A stretch of DNA of 64,000 bases, from NCBI GenBank assembly GCA_030686995.1, contig CM060708.1, positions 182,469,115-182,533,114 of the forward strand. Direction: 5' to 3'. The stretch is from Artemisia argyi. Lineage: Eukaryota > Streptophyta > Magnoliopsida > Asterales > Asteraceae. Shown piece after piece: positions 50,624 to 61,486 of this stretch (position 1 is its first letter; each line of letters starts with the position of its first letter). The translations under genes were made by a program, and so were the position numbers. Below the pieces are notes generated by a model. It was not told the origin of the DNA and searched no databases. It was given only the letters and a program-made list of their open reading frames with translations.

Positions 50624-53600
50624 GTGATCAGCAGCAAGGTTCTCTGCTCCTTTTTTTTATCTCTTATGAGAATATCGAATTCCTGGAGGAGCAGGACCCA
50701 ACGGAGTAGTCTTGGCTTTGCATCCTGTTTAGTGAACAGGTATTTTAGAGCCGAATGATCCGTATATACCACGCTTTTGTTTAAGATCAAGTAAGACCGA
50801 AATTTTTCAAAGGCATATACCACAGCTAATAATTCTTTTTCTGTGGTGGTATAGTGTGTTTGAGCCTCATTCATGGTCTTACTTGCGTAGTGTATTGGCT
50901 GAAAATGTTTGGTTTTTCGTTGCCCCAGAACTGCACCAATAGCATAATCGCTAGCATCGCACATAAGTTCAAAGGGTATGTCCCAGTCGGGGGCAACAAG
51001 GATTGGTGCCTTAGTAAGCCTTTTCTTTAAAATTTCAAAAGCTTCGATGCACTCGGGGGAAAAGATAAAAGGAGCATCATTTTCAAGAAGATGAGTCATA
51101 GGCCGGGCTATTTTAGAGAAATCCTGAATGAATCTCCGATAGAATCCGGCATGGCCGAGGAAACTCCTAATTCCTTTAACAGTGGTGGGATGAGGCAGTT
51201 TAGCAATAACATCAATTTTGGCCTTATCGACCTCAATCCCAATGTTTGAAATTTTATGGCCGAGGACAATGCTCTCTTTAACCATAAAATGGCTCTTCTC
51301 CCAATTTAGACAAAGATTAGTGTTTTCACAACGTTGAAGCATTTTTTCTAAATGGGAGAGGCATGAGTCGAAAGAATTCCCGATGACTGAGAAGTCATCC
51401 ATGAATACCTCCATGGTTTTTCCAATCATGTCATGGAAAATAGCCATCATGCACCTCTGGAAAGTGCCTGGAGCATTGCATAACCCAAAAGGCATGCGAC
51501 GATAAGCAAATGTCCCGTAAGGGCATGTGAAGGTAGTTTTATCTTGATCCTTTGGATCAATGGGAATTTGGAAGTAACCCGAGAAGCCATCGAGGAAACA
51601 ATAATACTCATTTCCCGCTAGTCTTTCGAGCATTTGATCCATGAAGGGCAGAGGAAAGTGGTCTTTACGGGTGGCTTCGTTAAGCTTTCTATAATCAATA
51701 CATACTCGCCACCCTGTAACCAAACGAGTTGGTATTAACTCGTTGTCCTCATTTGTGATAACCGTGATGCCACCCTTCTTTGGAACACAATGTATTGGGT
51801 TTACCCAAGGACTATCAGATATAGGATAAATCAATCCCGCATCAAGAAGTTTGATAACTTCAGCTTTTATAACTTCGTGGATTTTTGGATTTACCCTTCT
51901 TTGATGCTGCACAGTAGGTTTAAAGTCCTCTTCCATTAGGATTTTGTGTGTACAAAAATCCGGGTTTATACCCTTTATGTCTGAGAGCTTCCAAGCAATT
52001 GCTTGCTTGTGGGACTTTAAAACCTTGAGCAGCGCGGTTTTCTCCTCATCCTTTAAGTCTTTTGCAATAATGACCGGTAACTTATCGTTACCTTCCAAGA
52101 ATGCATATTCTAGATGAGGAGGCAGGTCCTTAAGTTCAACCTCAGGGAAGTCATCATTTTTCTCAACATATTTGACTTCCACCTTATGAAGTTGTGGAGG
52201 TAGAACAGGAATGGGAGAAGGATCTTTGTTTAATAACTTCTCAAGGAGAAGTATATCCCCCTCCGGGTCAATCTCTTGGTTATCAATTCCTTCGGGAACT
52301 GAATCACTTTGGAGAAAGGCCTCTAATTCCTCAAGGACGAAATCACTTCCCCCAAACGGAGTGAGGGAAGGAGAAGAATTAACGATTATGGGATCAGAAG
52401 AAGTAGTGGGATTGCCACTCGGAAAATTATCAGTGAATCCAAGGAATTCTTGAGCATACTCCTCGGATGCAATGTCAATGACATCAATTCGGTTGACCGA
52501 ATCAGCATTATAATTCGAGGAGTATCTCGAGGTTTGATCAAGGTTGAACGTTATCGCTTCATTGCCAACTCGTAACGTGATTTCCTCATCGAAAACATCG
52601 ATTAATGCACGTCCCGTTCTTAAGAATCCCCTCCCAAGAATGAAAGGAACTCTTGGATCAGCATCGAAATCAACAACGACAAAGTCTGCCGGAAAATTGA
52701 ACTGTCCCACTCTCACAAATACGTCCTCGGCAATACCGAGGGGACGTGAAATTGAACGGTCTGCAAGCTCTAGAGTCATGCATGTGGGACTAAGTGCCTG
52801 AAGAGAGAGCTTTTTCCAAACTGAGTGAGGCATTAAGTTGATGCTTGCACCAAGATCGGCCAAGGCAAAACATTCAACCATACCCGGGAAAGTACATGGT
52901 ATTAGGAATCTCCCGGGGTCTCCTAGCTTAACGGGAAGCTTTTTCAATAGAACCGCAGAGCAGTTCTCATTAAGTGGAGTTCGTGCCATTTCAAACATTT
53001 TTTCTTTATTGCTCAACAATTTTTTGATTGTCGATGTGAATTTGGGCATTAAAAGAAGAGCATCCGCGAAGCTAATATCGAAGTGTAGTTCTTGGAAAAT
53101 CTGAAAGAATTTTTCCATCTGATGATTAGCTTTTTCACGGAGCTTTTGGTCTTGCAATCGTGAGGGATATGGAATTGTTGTTTTTGGGTTGGCTTTTGGA
53201 TATTCAACAGGACCTTTGGTAGTTTCAAACACGACTCTTTTAGTGGGAGTCGGAACCGGGATAACTGGAGGAGGGATGTCATTGGTACCTCCGTTATTAT
53301 TAGGAAGTACCGTATCCGTAGTATCCTCAGTTTCACATTCCTCTACAAGGATAGGAGATGAGGTAGAGGGAGCTGTAGGTCCTTGGCAAGAAACTCCACT
53401 TCTTGTGGTGATCGCCTTTACATCGCCCCTCGGATTAGCGATCGTGTTGCTAGGTAAAGTTGTACCTGAGCCCGAGGGTCGATCATTTAAAGACTTCTGG
53501 AAATTAGACATTTGACTAACCAGCATTCTGTTCAGTTCTTCTTGGGATTTCATAAACTGTTTTAATAACTCATCATGTGATGGTCCAGTTGGAACAATGG

Positions 53601-54969
53601 CTTGATTTTGGTTTGGAAAATTTTGAGCCCGATTGTTCTGGAAATTCCCATGTTGCTGATTGTTGTTACCTTGGAAATGGTTTTGTTGTTGAAAATTACC
53701 CTGTGGGTAATTGTTCTGACCTTGATTACGGTTATAGTTCCCTTGGTTCTGAGTTTGGTTAAACTGATTTTGACTAGAGATGAAATTCCCTTGGTTGTTA
53801 TAACCTTGGTTCATTCGATTCTGGTTCTGATTCTGGTTAAAATTCTGGTTTCTGTTTTGAGGCTGATTAAACCCTGGTGGTCCAATATAGTTATTAGAAC
53901 GGTAGCTCAAAAGGTTTCGATCCCCTTGCGGTTGGTAAGAATTACCTCCCGTGTTATAGGAACCTTGAGCTGCAGACACATTTTCACGAGAAAAACCACC
54001 GGAAACTGGGCAATCTGTGTACGTATGTGGACCACCACAAGTTTCACAACTTGGGTTAACAATTTTGACCTGATTAGGATTATTCTGATGGATACGCAAA
54101 ACTGCTGTAGACAAATCATCCAGCCTTTTAGCTAGGATTGATATTTCATTGCTTGCCGGAGTGTCTGACTTAAATGAGTCGTTCCTCTCAGCAGAGGAGT
54201 CCCAAAAATTATGATGGGCAGTCATGTTTTCGATTAAGTCATAGCACTCTTCAGGGGTTCTTTTCATAAAGGTACCCCCAGCAGCAGCATTGATGGTGTC
54301 ACGATGACGGAGTGTCAAACCATTATAAAAGGTATCAGTAATGGTGACAAGAAGCATGTTATGATTGGGACACTTATCAATGGCAAGTTTGTAGCGTTCC
54401 CATGCCTCAAATAAGGACTCTTCGGGAAGCTGTCTGAAGTTGCTGATGTCATTCCTCAGCTTTGTGACCATAGATGGTGGAAAGTATTTGGCCAGAAATT
54501 TAGTGATCATCTCATCAAAAGTGTGGATCGAATTCTTTGGAAGTCGATCGAACCATGAAGTCGCATGATGAGTGAGAGAATAGGGGAACAAGTATAAACG
54601 CAGGCTGTCTTCGGCGACACCATGTTGTTTCATGCTTTGGGTGACAGTTAAAAATTTGTCGAGATGCCTGTTGGCATCGTCACCCGGCAATCCGTGGAAC
54701 TGGCACGTATTCTGGATCTGTTGTATCATGTGGTGTTTTAATCCAAAATCCGTGGCTCCAATAGTGAGTGGTGCAATTGGTCCACCCCTCCCGTGCATGG
54801 TAGGTTGACACAGTTCCTCCATAGTTCGGGTGTCAGGAACTGGTTCATCCTTGGGAAGGAATGGGGGCTCGTCGTTCATTTTTGTTGTGTGTTCTTTTTC
54901 AACAATACGTAACTCGGGTACGTTTTTCTTCTTTTTATTCTTTGCTTGTGAACGAGTGCGCATGCACAA
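50611..54969 (-). CDS. Athila-like gag-protease-RT-RNase H polyprotein
   Basis: An open frame of 1452 codons. A basic N-terminus ([12 protein letters not shown]) leads to the gag domain (about residues 60-280: [32 protein letters not shown]). A CCHC knuckle C-x2-C-x3-H-x4-C ([13 protein letters not shown]) and a long Asn/Gln-rich region follow. The protease site is ADLGAS, the DLGA form usual in Athila, followed by [10 protein letters not shown] has [17 protein letters not shown] and MDDFSV (51391-51402). RNase H has [14 protein letters not shown] and [10 protein letters not shown]. The frame ends early: after IRDKK a run of eight A (plus-strand T at 50651-50658) puts the ribosome in the wrong frame, and integrase follows in another frame. 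So a one- or two-base indel in a homopolymer separates it from integrase. Expression would be from the 5' LTR. Confidence 0.9.
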   Translation of the reverse strand: MCMRTRSQAKNKKKKNVPELRIVEKEHTTKMNDEPPFLPKDEPVPDTRTMEELCQPTMHGRGGPIAPLTIGATDFGLKHHMIQQIQNTCQFHGLPGDDANRHLDKFLTVTQSMKQHGVAEDSLRLYLFPYSLTHHATSWFDRLPKNSIHTFDEMITKFLAKYFPPSMVTKLRNDISNFRQLPEESLFEAWERYKLAIDKCPNHNMLLVTITDTFYNGLTLRHRDTINAAAGGTFMKRTPEECYDLIENMTAHHNFWDSSAERNDSFKSDTPASNEISILAKRLDDLSTAVLRIHQNNPNQVKIVNPSCETCGGPHTYTDCPVSGGFSRENVSAAQGSYNTGGNSYQPQGDRNLLSYRSNNYIGPPGFNQPQNRNQNFNQNQNQNRMNQGYNNQGNFISSQNQFNQTQNQGNYNRNQGQNNYPQGNFQQQNHFQGNNNQQHGNFQNNRAQNFPNQNQAIVPTGPSHDELLKQFMKSQEELNRMLVSQMSNFQKSLNDRPSGSGTTLPSNTIANPRGDVKAITTRSGVSCQGPTAPSTSSPILVEECETEDTTDTVLPNNNGGTNDIPPPVIPVPTPTKRVVFETTKGPVEYPKANPKTTIPYPSRLQDQKLREKANHQMEKFFQIFQELHFDISFADALLLMPKFTSTIKKLLSNKEKMFEMARTPLNENCSAVLLKKLPVKLGDPGRFLIPCTFPGMVECFALADLGASINLMPHSVWKKLSLQALSPTCMTLELADRSISRPLGIAEDVFVRVGQFNFPADFVVVDFDADPRVPFILGRGFLRTGRALIDVFDEEITLRVGNEAITFNLDQTSRYSSNYNADSVNRIDVIDIASEEYAQEFLGFTDNFPSGNPTTSSDPIIVNSSPSLTPFGGSDFVLEELEAFLQSDSVPEGIDNQEIDPEGDILLLEKLLNKDPSPIPVLPPQLHKVEVKYVEKNDDFPEVELKDLPPHLEYAFLEGNDKLPVIIAKDLKDEEKTALLKVLKSHKQAIAWKLSDIKGINPDFCTHKILMEEDFKPTVQHQRRVNPKIHEVIKAEVIKLLDAGLIYPISDSPWVNPIHCVPKKGGITVITNEDNELIPTRLVTGWRVCIDYRKLNEATRKDHFPLPFMDQMLERLAGNEYYCFLDGFSGYFQIPIDPKDQDKTTFTCPYGTFAYRRMPFGLCNAPGTFQRCMMAIFHDMIGKTMEVFMDDFSVIGNSFDSCLSHLEKMLQRCENTNLCLNWEKSHFMVKESIVLGHKISNIGIEVDKAKIDVIAKLPHPTTVKGIRSFLGHAGFYRRFIQDFSKIARPMTHLLENDAPFIFSPECIEAFEILKKRLTKAPILVAPDWDIPFELMCDASDYAIGAVLGQRKTKHFQPIHYASKTMNEAQTHYTTTEKELLAVVYAFEKFRSYLILNKSVVYTDHSALKYLFTKQDAKPRLLRWVLLLQEFDILIRDKKKEQRTLLLITCPS

Positions 54970-55573
54970 AAATTAGTTTTCAACACAAGATCGAGGCAAA
55001 ACTACAGTGAACTTTAACCCAAGAATCACAAATGAACAGCTCCTTTAAAAAAGGTACACTATCCACAAGGATACAATGGTAAGTTTTGAATCTTAGGTTT
55101 GGGAACTTATTATGTTCACACCCCCAGTTGGTAGGTGTTCAGCCTTGGTTTGCGGTGGTAAACTTTTATGTAATTATATTCACAGTAAAATGTTTTTGGC
55201 TTTTCGTGTATGGGTGAAAAAATTTGGACAATATTTTTGAAACTGATTCGTTAACCGAAATCGTTCCTTTAAGATTACTCGCAGGCTGGCGGGAGGAAAT
55301 AAATGGATCCCTCTTAAGTTCGCAATTTAATGTCAGAACTTACCTTAAACCAACTGTATAGGTTGTAATCGTAAAGATACGAAGTAATTTAACTTCACAG
55401 TTTGTTTTGTTGTTTATGATTTGTTTGGTGTTGTTAACACTTCAGGAGAAATGTTATTGAACGTTTTCAGATATGATTTTGATTTTTCTTAAAAATTTAC
55501 AAAGTGGTGATATTTGTACAGGAGGGTTTTTGAAACCCACTAAACTTTTACCGTTTTGAAATACGCAACAACC
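54970..55573 (-). other. Leader of the Athila-like element
   Basis: About 600 bp between the primer site and the gag start codon, without a gene. This part normally carries packaging signals; none can be named here. Confidence 0.7.
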
Positions 55574-55591
55574 TCCCCGGCAGCGGCGCCA
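55574..55591 (-). other. Primer-binding site, tRNA-Asp type
   Basis: TGGCGCCGCTGCCGGGGA on the minus strand begins 5 nt after the 5' LTR. It is complementary, with one likely mismatch, to the 3' end of plant tRNA-Asp, the usual primer for Athila-like elements. Confidence 0.8.
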
Positions 55592-55596
55592 AATTT

Positions 55597-58500
55597 TGAC
55601 TCCTCCCAAACCAACCAGTCAGCCGTGTGCAGCTGTTAGGCCCACCTGGGAGAAAGTGCAAGTTAATATTGACCGTGGAAGTATAGGGAAATCCCCGGGT
55701 CGTTAAATCCCAACGAGATTGAAATTGTATTTGTAAACGATTAGGAAAGTGAGTGGTACTGAGGACAGTAACAAAGATGATTTGAGGGTTGATTATACTA
55801 CTGATTGCTTGATATTTGGAAAATATGAAATTATAACAGAAATACAGATATAAGCACAAAATCAGATAATCAGATAACAGACAAAGAAAAGTGGTATTTA
55901 ACAAGTTACAAACTACAGGGGTAAAAAGTGAAACTTTTGAAAACTTAAAATTAAAGAAAATGGAAATTGAAATTGAAATTATGAAAATGATTATTATAAT
56001 ATTTAATTACTATTTAATTAATAAAACTAATTAAAATCTAATTTAAAACTTAATTTAAATTAACTAAAAATCACAACTATTACAAATTAACTTAAAAACT
56101 TAAATAAATAATTTCTAAACCTAAATAAGAACTTGAAGAAAGTATAAAAAATGAAAATAAATATTTTTGTCTTTTTATAAGTATTTTATTAATTAATAAC
56201 AATTTAATTTAATTAATCTAATTAAACTATTTTAAATTACTATTAATACTAAATTACCTTAGAAAATTATGATAAAATTTATAAAACTATTTAATTACTA
56301 CAGGAATACTAAAAAATTATAAAAAATTGCTAAAAATTATATTTAAGCTAATTGACTAATTAATTACTTATTAATTACTTTTAAGCTAATTTAATTAATT
56401 TAAATAAGAAAATTAGAAAATGGACAGTGGAAATTATGAAACTATTTTTTTAAAAGTCTTAACTACTTTATAAAACTTAGGAAAAATATAAAATTCTACT
56501 TTAGTTAATTAAAATTTAAAGAAATCTATTTAATTACTAATATTACTTATTTAATTATTTAAACTAATTTTAAATCTAATAAATAGTAAACTGCTTAGGA
56601 AAATTCTAAGAAAATTATTTTAACTACTTTAAGGTACTAAGTAATTTATAAAATTATAAAATTGGACAAGTGCTTATTAATAAGCTAAGATGAAAATTAA
56701 TTAGATAATTTCTATTAAATAGAAGCTATCACTATTTTTATGTTTGCTTTTTCTGGTTTTTCTTTTATAAAACTACTTAAATACTTAAATAATGAAACTT
56801 TAACAAAGACAACTACTTTGGAAATCAAGAATAAGCACTGTAAGTGCTTATTTGCTTATACAGTTGACTATGGTTGACTAAATTAAGAAATAAGCTAAGT
56901 TGAGGTTATGTGGGGTCCACTATGGTGAAATCTGGTTTACCTAAGTTACTTATACCTAATTAAGCTAGATGTGGTGAGATAAGCTCTTAGGATAAGCTGG
57001 AAAGCTCAAATAAGCAATTGCTTATTTGGTTTCTGACTCAGAAGTGGGACAGACTTTAGGGACAAGTTTAGGTGGGGTCCACTGATCTATAGGTCAAACT
57101 AAGGGTCAAGTTTTGAACCTAGGTAGGAGGGGGTTATAAGAAGCTAAGTTTGAGGTGTGGGACCTACTGGTGTGGGCTGCAGCCACCACTAAAGTTGGTG
57201 GTGTGGTGGTGGTAAGCTGGTGCAAAGGGTATTGGTTTGCCCTGCAGTCCACTTTCAATGAGTGTGGGGTCCACAGAAGTAAAAGCGGGTTCAAACTAAA
57301 CCTAGGGGTTCAAATATGGGTTGATAAGCTACAAATTAAACCAAGAAGCTAAGCTTTTGGCTTACTAATAAGCTCTGTGTGAGCCTTTGAATTGGTGATC
57401 ATATACTGAGTGCTCAGTATAGCTTTTTGAAATAAGTTACAAACTAGGGTCCTAAAAGCTATGCTACAATAAGCTAAAGGCTAGACTAAACCTAGATGTG
57501 AAAAGCTGATGTATTAAGCTATAATTAAGCTGAATCCTAGGATGTGGGGTCCACTGAGTTGGTCAGAAATCACCACCAAAGTGGTGGTGATGGACTGGGT
57601 CTGAATGAGCAGGGCACACCTTTGCCCTGCAAGTGAGTTTGAAGGTCTGTGGGGCCCAGGGTAAAATTCTTAAAATTATAAGCTATGTGGGATACTGAAG
57701 TAGAGGTGGTAGACAACAAGTCCCCAAAAGCTCAAAGCCTAGATCCTAATACTAAAATCTACAAAAATCCTTTAAGTTTTGAGAAAATTTGATAAGAGCA
57801 AATTTAACTTTTGAGGAAAACTTGCTAGTTTGACTTATATGAGATTCTAACACTTCTAATTGACTGATTAAGTTGTAATAAGCTATGTTAGACCTAAAAT
57901 AAGCTAAAGCTTAAAGATATGAGCTAATGTGAGGGTTTGTGGATCACAAATCCTTGACAGTTAACTGTCAAGGGATTTGTAAGTAGATTTTGACTTATGG
58001 CTTAAAGTGGACTTGTTTTCTAGGTTACACTTACTTGTTTTAGCCTAAGTAAGATTATTTAGACCACAATCAACAACTGAAAACCTTATTTAACCCTTGA
58101 ACTCAGTTAATCCAAACACTCCCTATAAAACTGAAAATGGTGATTTCCAAAGATTTATACTAATTTAAAACATGAAACTGATTTTAAATTTCATAATATC
58201 ATATAATAAGATTAAATGAACATAAATCAACAATAATACAAGCATAAAACTCAGAGATGATACTTATACTACTTGACTGTGAGATTTAAGAAAGTAAATA
58301 ACAAGTTGTTTCACTAAACAACCTATCAATCTTGAACCATAACTACACTTTAAATATATTAATTAAACATAAGAAACACAGAAAATGGCAATGATAATCA
58401 AGATTAATAAAGATGCAATACAAAGACAGTTATGAGATTTTTTTGAAACTTACAATTTTGCTTTCCTGCTCAAACCATGAACCAAGAACAACCTATTTCC

Positions 58501-60182
58501 TCCCCTGAGGATCTAAACCAATACTCCAAGCTGCTTCCTTTCCAAATCACCTCTGAATCCCAGAAATCAAGTTCAAATTGCCACAGTTGACTTTAGTTGA
58601 CCAATTTGTAATTTGTGAGATTTTTTATATTAAACTGATTAGTAGGTTACTTAAAGCTTTATTGAGCTTATGGGAGCTTATATGAACTTATTCAATCCAT
58701 TAAACCATACAGTAGTAACAACACAGATTATTTGTAATTTAGAAATGAGAATAAAAATTGCACAACTTGAGATAACAACACAAACTTGAATTTTATTAAC
58801 TAAAAGATTACTAGTACATTGAGGATGCTTAAACTGAAACTTGAAAGCTTAGATTACACTTGAACTTTTGAAACAAACTAATTCGACATACACTTTTTTA
58901 AAATTAAAACTAGATAGCTAACTCTTCTGCTTCTCTTCATCTTTATAGGTGAGAATGAGCATCCAGGTGTCCTCAGGGACTTTTCCCACTTCATCTGAGC
59001 CCTTGATTATGTCCAATTGATATCCACCGTTTAAACCAACTTTTGGCGCCAAAGTCCTCCACGTTAACTTGGGGGCAAAGGTTTGCAATTAAAGATTGTT
59101 GGAGGTTTGTGGAGGTGTCAGGAGGCAAAGGGTGATGTTTTATGCAAGTTGGGGCTGTTTTGAAGAAAACAGAGGACAAAAAGGTGGTTTGGAGGGAAAA
59201 TTAGTGTAGATAGCATTAAATGGGGTATGGGTTTGCTGTGAGGTGGAAAGGAGGGTTTAGGGGAGTAGGGGGTGAGGTGGAGTGGTGAGGTGGTGATGGA
59301 ATACCACCTGGTTTTGGTGAAGCAGGGGTGGGGGAGAAGAGGCTACAGTGGTGGTGGTTTGGGCGGTATTGGGGTGTTTGACTGGGGTCAACCCCCGTTA
59401 TTATTAAAAGGGTGCGTTGGACTGGGCTTAGGAATGGGCCAAACAAAGGGGGTGGGCTGGGTAATGGTTTTGTGTTGGGTTGAATTTGGTTTTGGATTAA
59501 ATAAAAGGGCCCGGTTGGTTAAATGTACACAAGGACTAATTTTGTAAACTTGGCAAAGTTAAAGGGCTGTTATTGTGTTTCTCCCAAAATATTTTAAAGG
59601 ACTTAACATGCCAAATATGATAAACCAAGGACCAATTTATTTATTTTTTTCATTTAAAAATATCCAGGGACCTTTTCTGTAATTTCTCAAACTCTAGGGA
59701 CCATTATTGTAAATTTGAATTTTTAAGGGACTGTGGTTGTAATTTCTCAAAATGTTATCAAAATTGTTCCATTTTGTCATTCATGCATAGTACAAGGGTA
59801 TTATTTGTAAATTTTCCAGTTTTGAATACCCAAGGACCATTTTTGCCAATTTTGTAACTTGAGGAGTAAAAGTTGCCAGTTTGTGTAAACTTTCATCGAG
59901 GGATCATTTGTGAATATTTTTGGTTTCCCAAGGACTTAAGTTGACTTTTCATTCATTTTAAACCTTCAGGGACTAGTTTTGACAATATTTGAAACTTGAG
60001 GGACTGAAACTGCCAATTATGCAAACTTTGTACGTTTTTCATTTGTTTTTGCATATTTTGTATTTGAAACATATAAAACACAGTTCTAAGATATTTTAAG
60101 TATTATGATGCATTTTTGAGTGTTTTTGTATGTTTTGGCAGTTCAGATTGGTATAAAATGATGAGTTTTTAGACACTCATCA
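55597..60182 (-). repeat. 5' LTR of the Athila-like element, 4.6 kb
   Basis: Direct repeat of 44117-48228 with a unique stretch of about 470 bp (59364-59830) that contains several AAGGACC / AGGGACC phrases. The same palindromes occur, for example 57946-57980. By eye I see a few tens of substitutions over 4.1 kb shared. Confidence 0.95.
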
Positions 60183-60187
60183 GTGCT

Positions 60188-61249
60188 CCATAATGAAGGC
60201 TGAATGTTAGAAGCCATCCGGATTGCTAATACAACCTGAAATTCCCATGTGAAAGTGGGAAAGAATCACTATGGACTTCGTTACAAAACTCCCTAAGACA
60301 TCGAGCGGACATGACACCATTTGGGTCATTGTCGATCATCTTACAAAATCTGCTCATTTCATCCCTATCCGAGAAACTGATAGTATGGAAACCCTTACAA
60401 TGATGTACCTAAAGTAAATTGTTTCCCGGTATGGAGTGCCAATATCTATAATATCGGATCGCGACACTCATTTCACGTATAGATTCTGGAAATCGAAGCA
60501 AAGTGCCTTAGGTATTCAGATAGACATGAGTACGACATATCATCCTCAGATCGACGGTTAAAGTGAAAGAACTATCCAAAGACTCGAAGATATGCTTCGA
60601 GCTTGTGTGATAGATTTTGGAAAAGGATGGGAGAAACACTTACCGTTGATCGAATTCTCTTACAATAATAGTTATCACGCCAGTATTAAGGCGGCTTCAT
60701 TCAAAGCACTTTAGGGTCGAAAGTGCAGATCTCCTGTATGCTGGGCCGAAGTTGGAGAAGTTCAACTTACAAGGCCGAAGTTGGAGACGTAAACCTTTAG
60801 AATTCCAAGTAGGAGATCGCGTTATGTTAAAAGTATCACCAAGGAAAGGTTTCATTCGTTTCGGAAAGCAAGGAAAGCTTAATTCGAGATACATTGGACC
60901 ATTTAGGATCCTTGAACGGATTGGTCTAGTTGCGTACAAACTTGAGCTTCTGGAAGAGCTCAGTAATGTGCACAATACTTTCAACGTTTCTAATCTTAAG
61001 AAATGCCTATCCGACAAGTCTCTCGTCATCCCTATGAAAGAGCTTCATTTTGATGATAAGCTTAATTTTGTAGAAGAACCCGTAGAAATCATGGACCGTG
61101 AGGTCAAACATCTAAAACAAAATTGTATCCCTGTCGTCAAGGTACGCTGGAACTCTGAGAGAGGACAAGAGTATACTTGGGAACATGAGGATCAAATTCG
61201 TGCTAAATACCCCCACCTATTCTCACACTCTACTCCTACCTCTAGCTAA
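60188..61249 (+). pseudogene. Tekay integrase core and chromodomain-like C-terminus, defective
   Basis: Continues the integrase interrupted at 44116. [17 protein letters not shown] carries the first catalytic Asp and IISDRDTHF the second. YHPQIDG and then SERTIQ, with the Glu, follow, but in-frame stops fall near 60205, 60415, 60558 and 60714. From about 60752 the frame is open: VGDRVMLKVSPRKGFIRFG, then NVHNTFNVSNLKKC. It ends in a chromodomain-like segment (PVEIMDREVKHL, VKVRWNS, YTWEHEDQI) as in chromovirus integrases, which direct insertion to heterochromatin. Confidence 0.85.
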
Positions 61250-61274
61250 AATCTCAGGACGAGATTTTCCTTTT

Positions 61275-61486
61275 AGGAGGGAAGACTGTAACAATTCACA
61301 AATCTCATCCAGGTTATCTATACTTATGATATTAGTGATATCATTTTCACGGGTAAATTTTTTGCTTCATTACACTTTCACTATGTAAAGTAACTTACAT
61401 AGCCCACTAGATGTCTCACGCAACTACCAATGCCAAATATCTCTATGTTTACATGATGTAAACATCCTAATATGTCAAGTCTATGT
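61275..61486 (+). mobile_element. Polypurine tract and start of the Tekay 3' LTR
   Basis: AGGAGGGAAGAC (61275-61286) is followed at once by TGTAACAATTCACAA, the standard Tekay/Del LTR start. About 200 bp of LTR remain before another LTR begins at 61487. The rest of this LTR is not in the window. Confidence 0.7.

Larger units (their letters stand above)
44117..60182 (-). mobile_element. Complete Athila-like Ty3/Gypsy retrotransposon, 16.1 kb, young
   Basis: The LTRs are 55597-60182 (5') and 44117-48228 (3'), both with TGATGAGTGTCTAAA starts and GGGAGGAGTCA ends on the minus strand. The 5-bp duplication GTGCT flanks the whole (44112-44116 and 60183-60187). In order on the minus strand: 5' LTR, tRNA-Asp-type primer site (55591-55574), leader, gag-protease-RT-RNase H (54969-50611), integrase (50623-49223), a repeat-rich 3' region, purine tract (48240-48229) and 3' LTR. 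It is inserted between the integrase zinc domain and catalytic core of the Tekay copy. The two LTRs differ by only a small number of substitutions plus a few indels, so the insertion is recent. Coding defects are listed under the genes. Confidence 0.92.
37182..61486 (+). mobile_element. Broken Tekay/Del-type chromovirus (Ty3/Gypsy), host of two later insertions
   Basis: Order on the plus strand: gag (37182-37273, resuming 40978-41840), protease region (41920-42350), reverse transcriptase (42478-43300), RNase H (43366-43770), integrase zinc domain (43940-44116), integrase core (from 60188) and C-terminal chromodomain-like part (60752-61249). A purine tract (61275-61286) and the start of the 3' LTR (TGTAACAATTC, 61287-61486) follow. 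A 3.7 kb solo LTR splits gag and a 16 kb Athila-like element splits integrase; the reading frame continues on the far side of each. The 5' LTR is not in place. Many stops and a frameshift show that it is dead. Confidence 0.8.

Noticed and set aside
53189..54135. Plus-strand frames of 60-177 codons
   Set aside because: They are antisense to the Athila-like gag-pol frame and reflect its codon composition.
59272..59547. Gly-rich 91-codon frame
   Set aside because: It lies in the G-rich U3 of the 5' LTR and the other LTR copy lacks half of it.
44107..60182. Pairs of identical small reading frames (44424/55904, 45664/57155, 47688/59179)
   Set aside because: They are translations of the two LTR copies and occur in non-coding LTR sequence.
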